A DNA stretch of 64,000 bases from Aptenodytes patagonicus (GCF_965638725.1 NC_134963.1:6765501-6829500), one strand, 5' to 3'; counted from the first letter of the stretch, positions 1 to 11,203 are shown. Notes: generated by a model from the letters alone, not told the origin. Numbers and translations are program-made.

Positions 1-730
1 AAAAATAGATCCTTCCTGCAGAAATTAGTAAAGATTGCATGCAACCTTTTGTACGGGTAAATTGGATTCGTCGTCAAAATTTATTTTCAGCCACTTCTGT
101 CTGTTCCTCTTTTTGGCAAAGGCCTCCATTGTTCTTGGCCCTGTGTGCTCCTGTGTAAAGCTTTCCTGAAGGCTTCGCTGGGTTTGTATTGTCGGGGTTT
201 CTTTAATGTAATCTTCCGGCTAAAAGCTTTCAGTTCTTACAACCTATGGTTATTATTTTTATATATATCCCATTCATAGCATAGAGAAAATAATAGTGGC
301 ATCTAGAAGCTAGCTGGAACTGGATTTGTAAATAATAAACCTTCTTTTCTATTATTTAAAGACGGTCACCAAAGGGCTTGGTAGAATAACCAGCACTTTG
401 GCCTTTTGCCTACCGCACCGAGGCTTTTAATCCTATTCGTGACAAACCCCTGCTTGTACGCAGAGGTGCCGAAACACCTGGGTTTTGGTGACTGTCCGGT
501 TCGCCCCCGGCTCCGCGCCAGACCCCACCGCTCCGCGCGTTGACGAGCAGCGCGCTAGGCGGGTTACCGCCACCTTCATTACCTTGGGGGACAGGCAGCG
601 CCTGCCGCCGGTGTACACCTGCTTAAGTACACGGGGAAAAAAACAAAACGACCCAAAACCATGAGGTAAAAGTTCTCTCTTATTTCAGTGACATCATTAT
701 TTACGCACTTACAGCTGTCAGTGGCCTCTT
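1..730. other. Upstream flank without a recognised gene
   Basis: AT-rich to about 400, then CpG-rich from about 430 to 640. No open frame here resembles a protein I know. ANAPC5 is the neighbour expected upstream of RNF34 in vertebrates, in divergent orientation, but I could not find its first coding exon on the minus strand. An AATAAA-like hexamer near 334 has no visible gene to belong to. Confidence 0.6.
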
Positions 731-810
731 CTTTCCTCGTTTGAGGGGTATTTTCGCGGCCCCCCCCCCGCGCCCGCCTCCGCAAACACACCGGCGCTTC
801 CTCTCCTCCC

Positions 811-851
811 ATTGGTTCCGCCCGCTCGCTGTCGGCGGCGGGACAACCAAT
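811..851. promoter_or_regulatory. Opposed pair of CCAAT (NF-Y) boxes
   Basis: ATTGG at 811-815 and CCAAT at 847-851 lie about 36 bp apart in a CpG island, roughly 180-215 bp upstream of the RNF34 start codon. Paired CCAAT boxes at this spacing are common in NF-Y dependent TATA-less promoters. Occupancy is inferred. Confidence 0.5.
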
Positions 852-1027
852 GCCGTGCGGCGTGACGGGAAGGCCCGCCCTCCGTGAGGCGGCCCGCCGG
901 AGCGCCGCGCAGGGCGGGGGCCCGCTGGCGGGGGGGGTGTCGGCGCCGGGGGTCGCCGTGGTGGACGGCGCCCGGCTGAGGCGGCGGCGGACGGCGCTGG
1001 AGCGCGAGTGGCGGTGGTGAAGCGGCC

Positions 1028-1033
1028 ATGAAG
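1028..1033 (+). CDS. RNF34: RNF34 coding exon 1 (two codons)
   Basis: Only ATG AAG is coding, then the donor GTGAAG at 1034. The context GCGGCCATGA is acceptable for initiation. Reading on past the donor gives a Gly/Arg-rich frame with no family similarity, so the splice is needed to reach exon 2 in phase 0. Confidence 0.85.
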
Positions 1034-4000
1034 GTGAAGGGAGGGGTTCCTCCGGCCGGGAGAGTGTCTTTCCCCTCGCTGCGGGGAGGGAGGAGGGGGG
1101 CGAACCGGCGCGTGACGGGGCCGGGACCCTGGTGGGACGGGCCGTGCCGCCCCTCCCTCCTCGCCTCAGCCGCTCGGCCCGGCCGCGGCCGCTGTCGCTC
1201 CCCGGGCCTGTCCCGTTACGGAGGGATGCCCGGGCCGGGGGCCGCTTTACCGGCGAGTCCCGGCGCCCTCCGCTGACTCAGCAGCCAGGCAAGGCCTGGT
1301 GCCGCCGCCTGAGGCGAGCCCCCGCCTCTGTTTCCCCACACCGTCCGCGGTCGATCCCCGCCGGCGGCGGCTGAAGGACTAGCAGAGCTCCGAGCGGGAC
1401 GGAGCCGGGCTCGGGGCGGTGCGTGGGGGTTGGTCCTGTGAGGGGGGCGGCGGTTGGAAGCCAGCCCCCGCCGGGCCGGTGTGCGGGGGGCACGGCAGGG
1501 GCTGGCGGGGAGGGCCCGCTCCGGCCGGCCGCGGGTTTCGCTCCCCAAAGACGCCTCTCCGCGTCCGGGATTGCCGTTGTGCTTTCAGGTCAGGGCAGAG
1601 GGTTGTGGTGACCGGGGACCTCTCAGTTCCGCGGGTTCCGCGGGGTGCTCGATCCCTGAAAAAGCTTTGCTTGAGCTCAGGGTGGGTGTAAAGAGGAAAT
1701 TTCAGCTAAAAAAAGAATAAAATCCTTTCTGCTGCTCTGCTTTTGGTCTGCTGGCTTTGATAGCACATCCTGCTCGCACAGATGTGTAAGGAGCAGCATA
1801 CAGCCTCCCAGCTTCTCGGGGTGGGTGTCTTTCTGAGGTGATATTCTCATCAGGTTACTAAACGCCCTTAAAGCCAAAAACAAGAGCAGAGAAGTTCAAA
1901 CGCAGTATTTTGCCCCTATAGGATGCGCATGAGGTACGGAGAGAGAAGATAGATGATGGCAGCTTGTGAGAAGAGAGTATGGAAGTGGTGACTGATGTAG
2001 TTGGAAAGGCTTTTGGTGCAGAAATTGGCAAAATTTTAACTAATTCTCAAGGGAGGGAGTTCTTGGTTTAGTGTGTCTCATTTGTGTCTTGTGTTGGTGC
2101 TTTTCAGCATGGTCTAATTTCTTTTACAGAGTAATATGAAGAGTGTAGATACTGTAATTCAATTATTGGTTGATGACACTAGTGCATAGAAAGAATCCAG
2201 AAAGGCTGACTTAGGCTAAGGAGAAAATTAATGATGCCCATGTTGCCTTACCTTTCACCTTAAAATGACTGAATGCTTGGCAGTAAAGAGATTTTCTGTT
2301 TGATACTAACAACATTCATGTATCAAAAATGGGTAACAAAAACTTCCTAAGTATGTATTTATTTAGTGTTGACAGTGATGTCTGAGCAGTTGTTACAGGC
2401 TCTTGAGTAAAATAAGTCTAAGAAGCAGGTGTTAAACTAGCAGGCAAGGGTTGTGGTAGCTGTGTGTCCTGCTGCTGCCGTGACCCCCTGAAAAGACCAT
2501 AGTCATATAATGAAGCAAGTCGAATTCTGACAGACCTTTTTGGTTCATTGTTTTATTTTTCTGTTATTTGTATGTGGCTGTTTTTAAATCTTTCAAATAT
2601 GAAGCCAGCTCATCAGTTTTTAAGAATACGCGAATACTCTAAAGAATTAGAGTAATGTTTCTGCAACTGACAACGTACCCTTAAGGCGAGAAAAAATATT
2701 TTTCAGAAGTCCCAAGTTTTAAAACTTGGAACTCTCTTGGATTAAGTCATTGGTTTTCAGAATGTATTTCTGAAAAGTTAATTACTCTTGCCTAATAAAC
2801 TAGGATAATTGTGCATAACTTGTTTTGCATAGGAGAAATTAATATTGATCTGTCTCCACTCTTTATTATTGAAAAGTAGAAACCAAGTCTTAGTTTGGTG
2901 ATAGTTTAATGATTGTCATGAAAGTCTGATTACACATCAGACAGGCTCCAAGCGTGTGATGTATCTGTGAGCGCAGCCATGTGCTGGGGCTACCTGCGTC
3001 TTAGCTGGAGGTCAGGGAAGAGCCACTGGAGTTCATCCCCCTTGAAGCTTAGGAAGATTTTCTCCTACACATGGGGTGCCCACAGCATGGAGGTTTCTTG
3101 TTATGCCTGGGATGAATTTTGCTCCTGTAATACCTGTAAAATTAGAGTAGTGAATTTAATTTGTTGCGTGTATATTTGGTGTTATTACTGCACACAGTGT
3201 TACGTGTTGTACAGCTTAGAAGCAAAATGACCAACTGTGTTCGACATTTTGCTGTATTGCAACACTTTTAATGTCTGCTTACAACAGTAAAAGTGAAGTA
3301 CCAGGTTTGTGTGGGTTGCAGAGGTGCTTTTGATGTTCCATACTTAAGGCACTTGCATGAAGGTGGTGGTGCAGAATGTGTTTGGTCCTATGGCATTGTC
3401 TCTCACAGCTTCTCTCTGACCCAGAGTGATGATGCTTTTCTTCCCTTCTGTGCTCAGTGGTTTGAAAGGAGACGTTCTGGCATATCCCCAGTTACTGTGT
3501 TAAGTTTCCACAAATGTAACAGGACTGTGTTCAGTTTAGGGGAAATGTGCTATTTAATGTAGAAATTAGTCTAGTTACTGCAGGAATTAAAGCACCATCA
3601 TTACTGAGCTGAAGTGCATGTTCTGGTTGGTTTAGGTTTTACAGCAAGAACTACAAGTCTCAAAAGCAATTATTTTATGTCTTCATGCTTTGGAAAAAAA
3701 AGATGCTGCCCTGGAATGAAAAACAGAACAGCTCTAACCAGCACAGTTAAGAAAAAAAAGTAAGAAAAAAGATTATGTTTGAAGGAAATTGTACCACTCG
3801 GCTTCCTTTCAGAAAGAACCTGCTGGGATTCTGTTTGCCTTTTTTTTTTTTTTTTTTAGTAGGTTTTGGTGAGCCACATGACAGTGATTAAACATGTGAC
3901 CTGAACAACTTTGAGTCCAAATTCCAACTTTAAGTCGAATATGCACTTTCGATAGAGAATCTAGTGCTAAAGGCTTTGAAGGATAAAAAATAGCAATTTA

Positions 4001-7000
4001 TTTATGTATTTAGAATTTTTTGTAGTGTTTTAAGATTAAATTGTATGACTCAAAACTGAAATCCAATCAATACAGAATAAGTTCATTTAGAGTTATTTTA
4101 ATTTTTGTTAGACATTTTGTAAGACAACAAAAGAGCAGGTTCAGAGAGGTCTTGAAAAACATTTCCCTCTCAAAGAAACTAGACCATAACTAGTTTCTAA
4201 TGAAGATTGGTTTATTACTTTGAAGTTTGAAGACCCAGAAATGTTTTTTAGAGAGAGTTTTATTGTGAGTCATATAAGAGCTGGATTAGTTCTGGAGGTC
4301 CTGCAGGGGACAGCTCTGCACTAATTGTGATAAATTGTTGTGTTGCTGCCTGTCATCATTTCAGGTTTTGCCCCTCACCTACAACTGGCTGTTAGTCTCT
4401 TCCTTCTTTGCTCTGCTATTGCGTTACCTCCTCAAATTCCTTACCCTTTTTGTGTGGAACTCTGCTAGAAAAGGAGTTATGAAAGCGAGCTCCTTGTGCC
4501 GGCATTAGCCTCTCAGAAGCAAATCTTACCTACTTTGGTTTGCAGCTGGGAAGTGGAGATTATTGGGCTGTTATAGACGTTAGTGTGCTGAATTCCTGGT
4601 GCTCTGGGAATTCACACCACATGCTTTTGGGATGATGACAGATGGAGCGAAGTAGCTCTTCAGGAGCAAGTCACATCTCATGTGGGTTTTCAGATATTAA
4701 TTTTCTTTCTTGCTTTGTGAATGTTTTCAGGCGGGAGCTACGTCCATGTGGGCTTCCTGCTGTGGATTGCTGAATGAAGTCATGGGTACCGGAGCTGTCC
4801 GTGGCCAGCAGGCTGGCTTTGGGAGCGGTGCTGGCCCATTCAGATTCACACCAAATACAGACTTCTCAGCATATCCATCTCCAGCTGCGGCGGGCACTAA
4901 CATAGTTTGCAAAGCCTGTGGACTTTCCTTTTCAGTTTTTAGGAAAAAAGTGAGTATTTCTTATTACACAGTATTTTTACTCATATGAACTAATCTGTAG
5001 GCGTACTGGGAGATGGATGTGTATTTTTCCTTAGATAAGGAACCCTGAGGCAGACAGCCAGGAAGGGAGTAAGTGCCTTATTCTGAGGTCACAGGAAATT
5101 AGTGTCAGACAGGATTAGAAGTTAAGAGGTCTGATATTCATTAATCGGTGACACACTGGATCTGGTCTGACCTAAAAATTAGTGGATTCCAATTTGTAAG
5201 ATACGTGTTTTAGCTTCAGAATCTTAAACGTTAAAACACATCTGGTTTTGAAGATGATACCAAACATAGTGGTTGGGCACTGGAATGAAAAAACTGGGCG
5301 ATAGAAAAGCTAAAAACTCGCAATTCAGTATCACAGCTTCTTTCTGTGAAATACTCGTGTAATTCTGTTTGTTTTCTAACCAGGTTGAGTTCTGTTAAAT
5401 GCTATTGCACTCCAACAGCCTCTTGCCTCAGTTGGAGGCAGGTTGGTGGGTTAATGCAGATAAATAAAACTGAGATTGTTAATATTATTTCTAGGTATCA
5501 TGAGCGTCCAGCATCATTATTTTGTCCACTCAGTGACCTAATTCTCTGCAGTTCGTTTAGATAAAGATGAAGCCTCTTTCTTCAGTTTGTGTGTTCAGTT
5601 TCCCCCTTCCTATGTGTCCCGTTGTTTGCATGGCAAACACTTCGTTGCATTAAGCGCTGTGTAGGGACGTTTTCTGAAGCCAATATTAATTTACTAAAAT
5701 CCTGAAAAACTTGAAGAGTTTGGATTTGTTCATGGCGGGTGAGATGACCATTTAAAATCGCTGCTGAAAGTCTTGCCTATTCTAGCTTTTGTATATGGTA
5801 GCAGGTCTTTTGAACAAAGCTCTCGTCAGAAATGACATCTGGGCATTTGGGAGTATTTACCTACCATGTGATTCACCACATTTAAGGCCTGCTTTGAATT
5901 CTTTGAATCAATTGAGGAAGAAGTATGTTCTTTAAAGTTTGGGGATTATACTGTTTTCACACATGTGAAAAGAGCAGTGACACTTAGTATATTCAACAGT
6001 ATTTTAACATACCATAAAATTCACTGGCTTTCAATTTCATTTATTGTGTGAACTACAACTTGAGTACTTTACTCATTTGTTTATTCATAATGTTTTGTTC
6101 ATTAAAACCTCAAGTCAGCCGACAGTAGTGCTACAAAAGCAACGGCCTGCCTTGGAACACCTGCAAAACCATTTGACAGGGCAGTTCTCTAGACTTCAAT
6201 CCTAAAAACGATGTATGTTAAAATTGATGATTAAGACACTAATAGTAAATCACGTAGCCTGGAGAAGGAAAGAGCAGGGTCTCTGTTTTCTACGACACAG
6301 AGCTGAATGGTTATTTTCTCTTTCTGCTTAGCACGTGTGTTGTGACTGCAAGAAGGATTTTTGCTCAGTTTGTTCAGTCTTGCAAGAGAATCTCAGAAGA
6401 TGTTCCACTTGTCACTTGCTGCAAGAAACAGCCTTTCAGCGACCTCAGTTAATGAGATTGAAAGTAAAGGATCTGCGTCAGTATCTGATTCTCAGAAACA
6501 TACCAACGGATACTTGCAGAGAGAAAGAAGACTTGGTGGATCTTGTGCTGTGCCATCATGGATTAGGTTCGGAGGAGGATATGGACGCTAGTAGCTTGCA
6601 TTCGTCACGGTCACAGACTTCGGGGTTTTTTACTCATCCGTTTTCTATGTCTGTATCAGTGTCGTCTCAAGGAGAATTTGCAAACAGAAGGGGAAGCACA
6701 GGAAATGGAACACCTTTACGGGTACAATAATTAACATGTGCTTTATGATAGAGCATAGCTTTTTTTTTAATAGGTATGCATTGCTTTAAAATAAAATGGC
6801 AATTCGTGCAGTTCAGGGTGGCAGGAAAAATGCCTTTCGTTATCTCTTGCCTGAAAACAGAAGATTACTAGCTAAGATGACTAGTTTAGATGATAGAGGT
6901 GACTTAATTTGATAATGATTGGTAGCAATTGAAACGTCAATGTGTCATTGTCATCTGTGATCAGTTTGGTACAAAGGAAAATATTTTATAAGGGATAATG

Positions 7001-9189
7001 TGTTTTTATGCTGATTACTTTCATTTTGTACACAGGGACAAACTGAAACATCCTCTGTAAATAATGAAGAAGAAGAAAGTGCGGAAGAGCAGGTGAGATA
7101 CCACCTATCCAAAGAATGACTTTTTGGCATGTGACACCATGAAGTGTTTAGATCTCTGTGAACATTTACTATCACACTCGATTTCTTTCAGAGTTAGCTG
7201 TGTCCAGCAATGTGTATCTGCAAATACTTGTTTTAAAAAGAATAAAACTAGCCAAGCTGCTGCAGCTTAATGTAGTAGCAGATCTGGTGCTCTGAACTTA
7301 CCGGGACAGTTAAAAACATACAATTGATGTGTTTCAGACCCCTGGATTGTCCAGAAAGCGAGCGAGGGCATCTTTGTCCGATATTTCAAGTCTGGAAGAC
7401 ATTGAAGGGTTGAGTGTTCGACAGCTGAAGGAAATACTTGCGTGTAATTTTGTCAACTACTCAGGATGCTGTGAAAAATGGGAACTTGTGGAAAAAGTGA
7501 GCAGACTATACAGAGAGAGTGAGGAGAACCACAAGACACGTAGGTTTACATTTAATTCTCACTTTCTTAAGACTACTTATTTTCTGGTTTCCAGTAGCTG
7601 GTTCTGCCAACTGAAGGACTTGGTATCTAGTTTGGTCTGCTCAGCTGGAACAACTGGAAGGTGTGTTTTAACAACTCAAGCTGCATCTAGAGTAGTTGAA
7701 CATGGTTCTAGTGAGTAAATGAAGCTTTCCAGGATTGTGCTGGTTTTTTGAGACTTCTTTCCCAAGCTCAGAGAGCTCAGCTTTCATGGTGAAGGTAAAA
7801 TTGCACAACTGAGAACAACTTCCTCGGAGAACAGGAAACTTGGCAGCTCCGTGTCCTTTATTAGGTTTCACAAGGTATTAGCGAGAGAGCTTCTCAGTAG
7901 CTGTCAACGGACCAAAGCAATTCAGGTCTCTTACTGTGGTAGAGAATTAAAAGCTACGGTGGCAGAAGTCCAAGTTGAAGTGGTTTGGTCTCGGTCCATG
8001 TTTTCATGGTAAGGTGGTTCTGTGGCTGCAGCTCAGTGACTAGTATTCTTCTGCCCTCTGTTACACTCAACAGTTGGAGTCTTTCACTGGCGTGGTTGCA
8101 GCGTACCCACAGACCGATCCCTGTTCACAAACTATAATCTGAGGAGCAACTTTTTGATGTCTTTACCAGCTTGGAAAATGCCTGCCTGCCTCTTCATTCC
8201 TGCATCCAGCAGTCGGGCTGGAAAGAACAGGGGACTGTGGTGACCGGAAAACTTATTAGCCCTGGGCCACTTCACAGCCAGATTATGCCAGCACATACAC
8301 TGCAGGGACTGTGATCATCAGTTGCTAAATAATCAGCTAATTGGGGTGGAGGAGGATTGTGAAGGGGGGACAGTTAGTGAATGTCAAAACACAGCTTAAG
8401 TGAGACCCTCAGTTTGGTCGTAAACTAGAATTGAAAAACCTGTCTGAAATCAAGCTTTAAACTTACGATTATTTTCTTTTTTCAACGTGGTCTGATGGAA
8501 CATTCGGTTATTGATAGGGGATGTTGTCTATTTGCAATGAAGCTTGACAGGTTTTGTTTGGTTCTGCCATTTTTACGGCCTACTTAAGGCTTCCACTTCT
8601 TAGTCTGCTTTATTATTATTGTGTTTAATCTTGAGGAAAGTGTTCTGCCAAATGAAGTAAGCTCAGAGATGGAAAACCAAGGTGCTCTGAATTTTAATCC
8701 AACATGTTATTTCACAGTCATTATGTTCTGAATTGAAAATGGTTTCCGAGTTTAAAGAATGAAGCCAAATATTGGATGTTCACTTAGAGATTTTCTAGTT
8801 CTTGTTTCTTTGGGGTGGGTTGTTTTTTTTTTTTGAAGGACTATAAATTTGTATGTGTGGGTTAGAAAAACTGTTGTCAACAGGGAGCAGCACTTCTTCA
8901 TGCTAAATTATCCGTCTGTGTATCTTAGTGGTTGCCTGAGCTAGGACTTAACTGCTTTTCCAGGGCCCGAATGCATGACCTCCCTCTCTGTTGGTTTTCA
9001 GAGGGCGAGAAGATGCAGCTGAACGACAACGATGATAACCTGTGTCGGATCTGCATGGACGCTGTGATCGACTGCGTCCTGCTGGAGTGCGGCCACATGG
9101 TCACTTGCACCAAGTGTGGCAAGAGGATGAGCGAGTGCCCCATCTGCCGACAGTACGTTGTACGGGCCGTGCACGTGTTCAAATCTTAA
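1028..9189 (+). CDS. RNF34: RNF34, RING-type E3 ubiquitin ligase (whole gene, six coding exons)
   Basis: Joined coding exons 1028-1033, 4731-4949, 6332-6721, 7036-7092, 7338-7539 and 9002-9189 give 353 residues, against about 372 in human. Order of domains: FYVE-like zinc finger (about 62-115) with a Cys-rich core split over exons 2 and 3, a SAP-like helical segment after it, a short acidic linker (about 206-224), a second SAP-like segment (about 245-290), and a C-terminal C3HC4 RING with C306, C309, C321, H323, C327, C330, C337 and C340. The family attaches ubiquitin to caspases 8 and 10, p53 and PGC-1alpha, and sits at membranes or in the cytosol; these roles are known from mammals. All splice sites are GT-AG and phases match. 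The ATG at 1028 is chosen because Met-Lys plus exon 2 reproduces the conserved family N-terminus. The gene is convergent with KDM2B. Confidence 0.96.
2712..2729. repeat. 18-bp perfect palindrome
   Basis: CCAAGTTTTAAAACTTGG reads the same on both strands. It lies in RNF34 intron 1 with no neighbouring feature to explain it. Confidence 0.9.
4174..4198. repeat. Short inverted repeat
   Basis: AGAAACTAG and CTAGTTTCT form a 9-bp perfect stem around a 7-base loop in RNF34 intron 1. Probably chance. Confidence 0.8.
4731..4949 (+). CDS. RNF34: RNF34 coding exon 2: N-terminus and first half of the FYVE-like finger
   Basis: 73 codons in phase 0 between a TTTTCAG acceptor and a GTGAGT donor. It begins [17 protein letters not shown], the conserved RNF34 N-terminus that includes the Cys pair thought to be lipid-modified. 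It ends with the first zinc ligands, CKAC, and FRKK. The middle (residues about 30-58) is Gly/Ala/Pro-rich and differs most from mammals. Confidence 0.95.
4950..6331 (+). other. RNF34: RNF34 intron 2 with a MIR-like relic
   Basis: 1.4-kb AT-rich intron. Bases about 5035-5150 resemble a decayed MIR/CORE-SINE in reverse. No other feature is seen. Confidence 0.75.
5035..5150 (-). mobile_element. Decayed MIR-like SINE
   Basis: Contains the degraded reverse-orientation core: an AGGAACCCTGAGGC-like block, then AGTGCCTTA, AGGTCACAGG, and a final segment like the tRNA-related head. Heavily diverged, so the family is uncertain. Confidence 0.5.
6332..6721 (+). CDS. RNF34: RNF34 coding exon 3: rest of the FYVE-like finger and SAP-like segment
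   Basis: 130 codons, phase 0 at both ends (acceptor CTTAG, donor GTACAA). The start [14 protein letters not shown] and RRCSTCH complete the zinc-binding motif. [17 protein letters not shown] is a SAP-like helix-turn-helix. The tail from about residue 165 is Ser-rich and poorly conserved; it lacks part of the stretch present in mammals. Confidence 0.95.
6722..7035 (+). other. RNF34: RNF34 intron 3
   Basis: A 314-base AT-rich intron, GT to CACAG. Nothing further seen. Confidence 0.85.
7036..7092 (+). CDS. RNF34: RNF34 coding exon 4: acidic linker
   Basis: 19 codons (phase 0), between a GTACACAG acceptor and GTGAGA donor. The peptide contains [11 protein letters not shown]. The mammalian counterpart has a much longer Asp/Glu run, so this linker is clearly shortened or never expanded. 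It joins the two SAP-like regions. Confidence 0.9.
7338..7539 (+). CDS. RNF34: RNF34 coding exon 5: second SAP-like segment
   Basis: 202 bases from a GTTTCAG acceptor to a GTAGGT donor, leaving phase 1. [20 protein letters not shown] followed by [14 protein letters not shown] is the highly conserved helical module before the RING. The frame stays open through the donor to about 7718, but that extension has no family similarity, and splicing at 7539 restores the RING frame. Confidence 0.95.
7540..9001 (+). other. RNF34: RNF34 intron 5
   Basis: 1.46-kb intron ending in GGTTTTCAG. An open frame continues for about 180 bases after the donor. No repeat or gene recognised. Confidence 0.8.
9002..9189 (+). 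CDS. RNF34: RNF34 coding exon 6: C-terminal RING finger
   Basis: Begins by completing a split Gln codon and ends at TAA 9187-9189. It holds the complete C3HC4 RING: CRIC, CGH, CTKC and CPIC. The last residues [10 protein letters not shown] are the conserved C-terminus. Local G+C is higher than in the neighbouring introns, as expected for coding sequence. Confidence 0.97.
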
Positions 9190-9915
9190 ACCAAGACTAA
9201 AAATGGATTTTACAGTCACCCTTCCAGGATTTCTGTGGGCAGGAGTGCCGAACCTCGGGCCTATGTCAGCTTTTTAGTTCTTGATAAACATGTTTTGAAC
9301 ACCAGGATCTAGAAGTTTGTGAAACATTTTTCTACAGCGTACTGAATCCTATGGTTGGGCAGCGCAACACCATGCCTGTGCGTACAGTAATAGCGCTGCC
9401 TGGCTTCCCTTATAAACCCACAAACTGTTCGAGTCAAACTGTTTACAGCAGTTCTTGCTCTCTTCTGAAGAATATCACCTCTAATTATCGCATTCAGTGC
9501 TCAGCAAGTGGTCAGAAAACACCTTTTTGCTCGACCATATTAGCGTGTTACGTTGTCTAGTGCATTAGAAGCAAGGAATATATCAGTTGAATATTCAGCT
9601 TTTACGTAATTATAGAATGTAACTGTTCCAGCACTGTCCCTGCAACAGTGTTAACAGTATAAAATACGACTGTAGAAAGCACTGCCATTAACTGTACCTG
9701 CACGGAAGCCCTTAAGCAATCTATTTTATGCCGATTGCTTCGTTCAGAATGTCTGCTGTTACACACGTACTGTCTTGGCCATTCTTTGTAAACGTACAAA
9801 AAGCTCCGTCACTTCGCAGGGCTCAGTCGTTTCGCAGGGCTCTGCCACGTGGTGCCCAAATACCGATTACTAAGTATTTTTTAGTTTAGGAATAAAATAT
9901 TTTTTTAAAAAGGGG
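9190..9915 (+). other. RNF34: RNF34 3' untranslated region
   Basis: About 0.7 kb from the stop codon to just past the AATAAA at 9891. It contains a near-repeat of TCGCAGGGCTC (two copies around 9815 and 9836). The exact cleavage point is inferred. Confidence 0.7.
9891..9896 (+). terminator. RNF34: Poly(A) signal of RNF34
   Basis: AATAAA, followed by a T-rich stretch, 0.7 kb after the stop codon. A second AATAAA at 10870-10875 could serve as a distal site. Confidence 0.75.
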
Positions 9916-10089
9916 TATAGTAAACCATATTATTGTGTCCTTAATCCACTCATGCCTATTGTAACTATTAATCTTACATGTGATGATTGTATTCCATGTG
10001 CCGACAACCTGATGTTACTGTGAATACTAATCAGGGTCATGAAACTACTTGCTGCTAACGTGGAATGTATGGTGTTACTAACCTTAAAC

Positions 10090-10111
10090 GGGGGGGGGGG
10101 GGGGGGGGGGG
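10090..10111 (+). repeat. Poly-G run
   Basis: 22 consecutive G followed by TAGGGGG. Length is likely variable or an assembly estimate. Confidence 0.95.
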
Positions 10112-11175
10112 TAGGGGGTATTAAGGGGAAGGGAAAGGAAACATGGTATTTGCTTAAAACCTCATGTTCACAGACTTTTAACCAAGGCCGAGTCACTATT
10201 AACCACGCGTCCCCTTGGCTGCTGAATGACCTGCGTTGCCATCAGCCCTTGGCCCAGTTCCCAGCTGGGCTTTGTGGCAGGGGCGAGGGTCCTCTTGGAG
10301 CAAGAATTTTAACAGTCCTCGTAGGGTAGCTGTGACAGACTGGGGAAGGTCGCAGCAAGAATGGTTCCTGTTCTGGGGACAGGCTGCCTGTGGCCAAGCC
10401 CGGTCATGACAGCGTGTGATTAAATTTGCTGCAAAAAAGGGAGAGGTGAGGAAGGACCTAGTCTGTCCTGGCTGGTTAGCCTTTAAGCAGGGTTGATCGA
10501 TGAAGCTACAGTTTCTCCTTTTCATCTCCCACGTGCTAGCAAAAGTTAATGGAGACAGGGACATGTTTTGCCTCGGCTGCAGTACCTGAGAACTCTTACC
10601 TCTGCCACGCCTGCTCTTGTCGTTTATGTGAAAAAATTAAGCTGGCTTGAAAAAGAGAAAGTAGCTCCTCCTCGAAATAAGATACACAGCTTAGAGACAT
10701 CGCTGGTTATTTTTCAGAAGGGAGCAAACCTCTCAATGGCTTTATTTTTTAGAAGTAACTAACTTTTTAATGGTACTTAATTCCTGGAGTCTCCTTTCAG
10801 CGGGTAAGCTCATGAAGAAGAACATACCCGACATGTTATTTCCATGCTGATCATTAGCCACACAAGCTTAATAAAGATTTGTGATGGGCTTCCTCAGCCT
10901 CTGTCTCTTTTCTTAACCAGCTGTGGGAGTGCTGTTGGTTACTCGGCTCAAGCTTTAACATTCTTCTTGAGATGCGTAAGCGTTCCTCTAGACGAATCTG
11001 GGCAGGTTCCAGCTCGAGGAATGCATGTATGTATATTTTATTCCCTCCTCAGCAAAAGCGTATGGGAACATGCCAACTTAGAGGCAGGGGACAAGGAACA
11101 GGTGAAGTGCTGTGAAAGTACGAGTCGTGGCATGACGGGAAGAGGGGCTTCTGCTGTTAACCCGGCTTGCACCAA

Positions 11176-11203
11176 GGCTGGCGACCATCGGCTGGCGACC
11201 ATC
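11176..11203. repeat. 14-bp tandem duplication
   Basis: GGCTGGCGACCATC occurs twice with no gap in a G+C-rich patch between the two genes. Confidence 0.9.

Larger units (their letters stand above)
730..1660 (+). promoter_or_regulatory. RNF34: CpG-island promoter of RNF34
   Basis: A sharp block of very high G+C and dense CpG surrounds the RNF34 start codon at 1028. There is no TATA box. Two NF-Y type boxes face each other, ATTGG at 811-815 and CCAAT at 847-851, followed by GC boxes. This is the usual layout of a housekeeping promoter, often a bidirectional one. The transcription start cannot be fixed from sequence and probably lies between about 860 and 1000. The island runs into the first intron. 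Confidence 0.85.
1034..4730 (+). other. RNF34: RNF34 intron 1
   Basis: A 3.7-kb intron between GTGAAG and a TTTTCAG acceptor at 4730. The first 600 bases belong to the CpG island; the rest is AT-rich. It contains an 18-bp perfect palindrome (2712-2729), a T run (about 3839-3858) and a short hairpin (4174-4198). Nothing resembling a further gene is visible. Confidence 0.8.

Noticed and set aside
433..618. Minus-strand frame with a plausible splice donor near 582
   Set aside because: It starts at GTG and not ATG, has no family similarity, and the donor-like GTAATG alone is not evidence of an exon.
718..1029. Minus-strand 103-residue frame at the RNF34 promoter
   Set aside because: Low-complexity Pro/Arg sequence in a CpG island. 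It does not match ANAPC5 or another family I know.
6361..6591. Second open frame overlapping RNF34 exon 3
   Set aside because: Out of frame with the conserved protein; a chance overlap.
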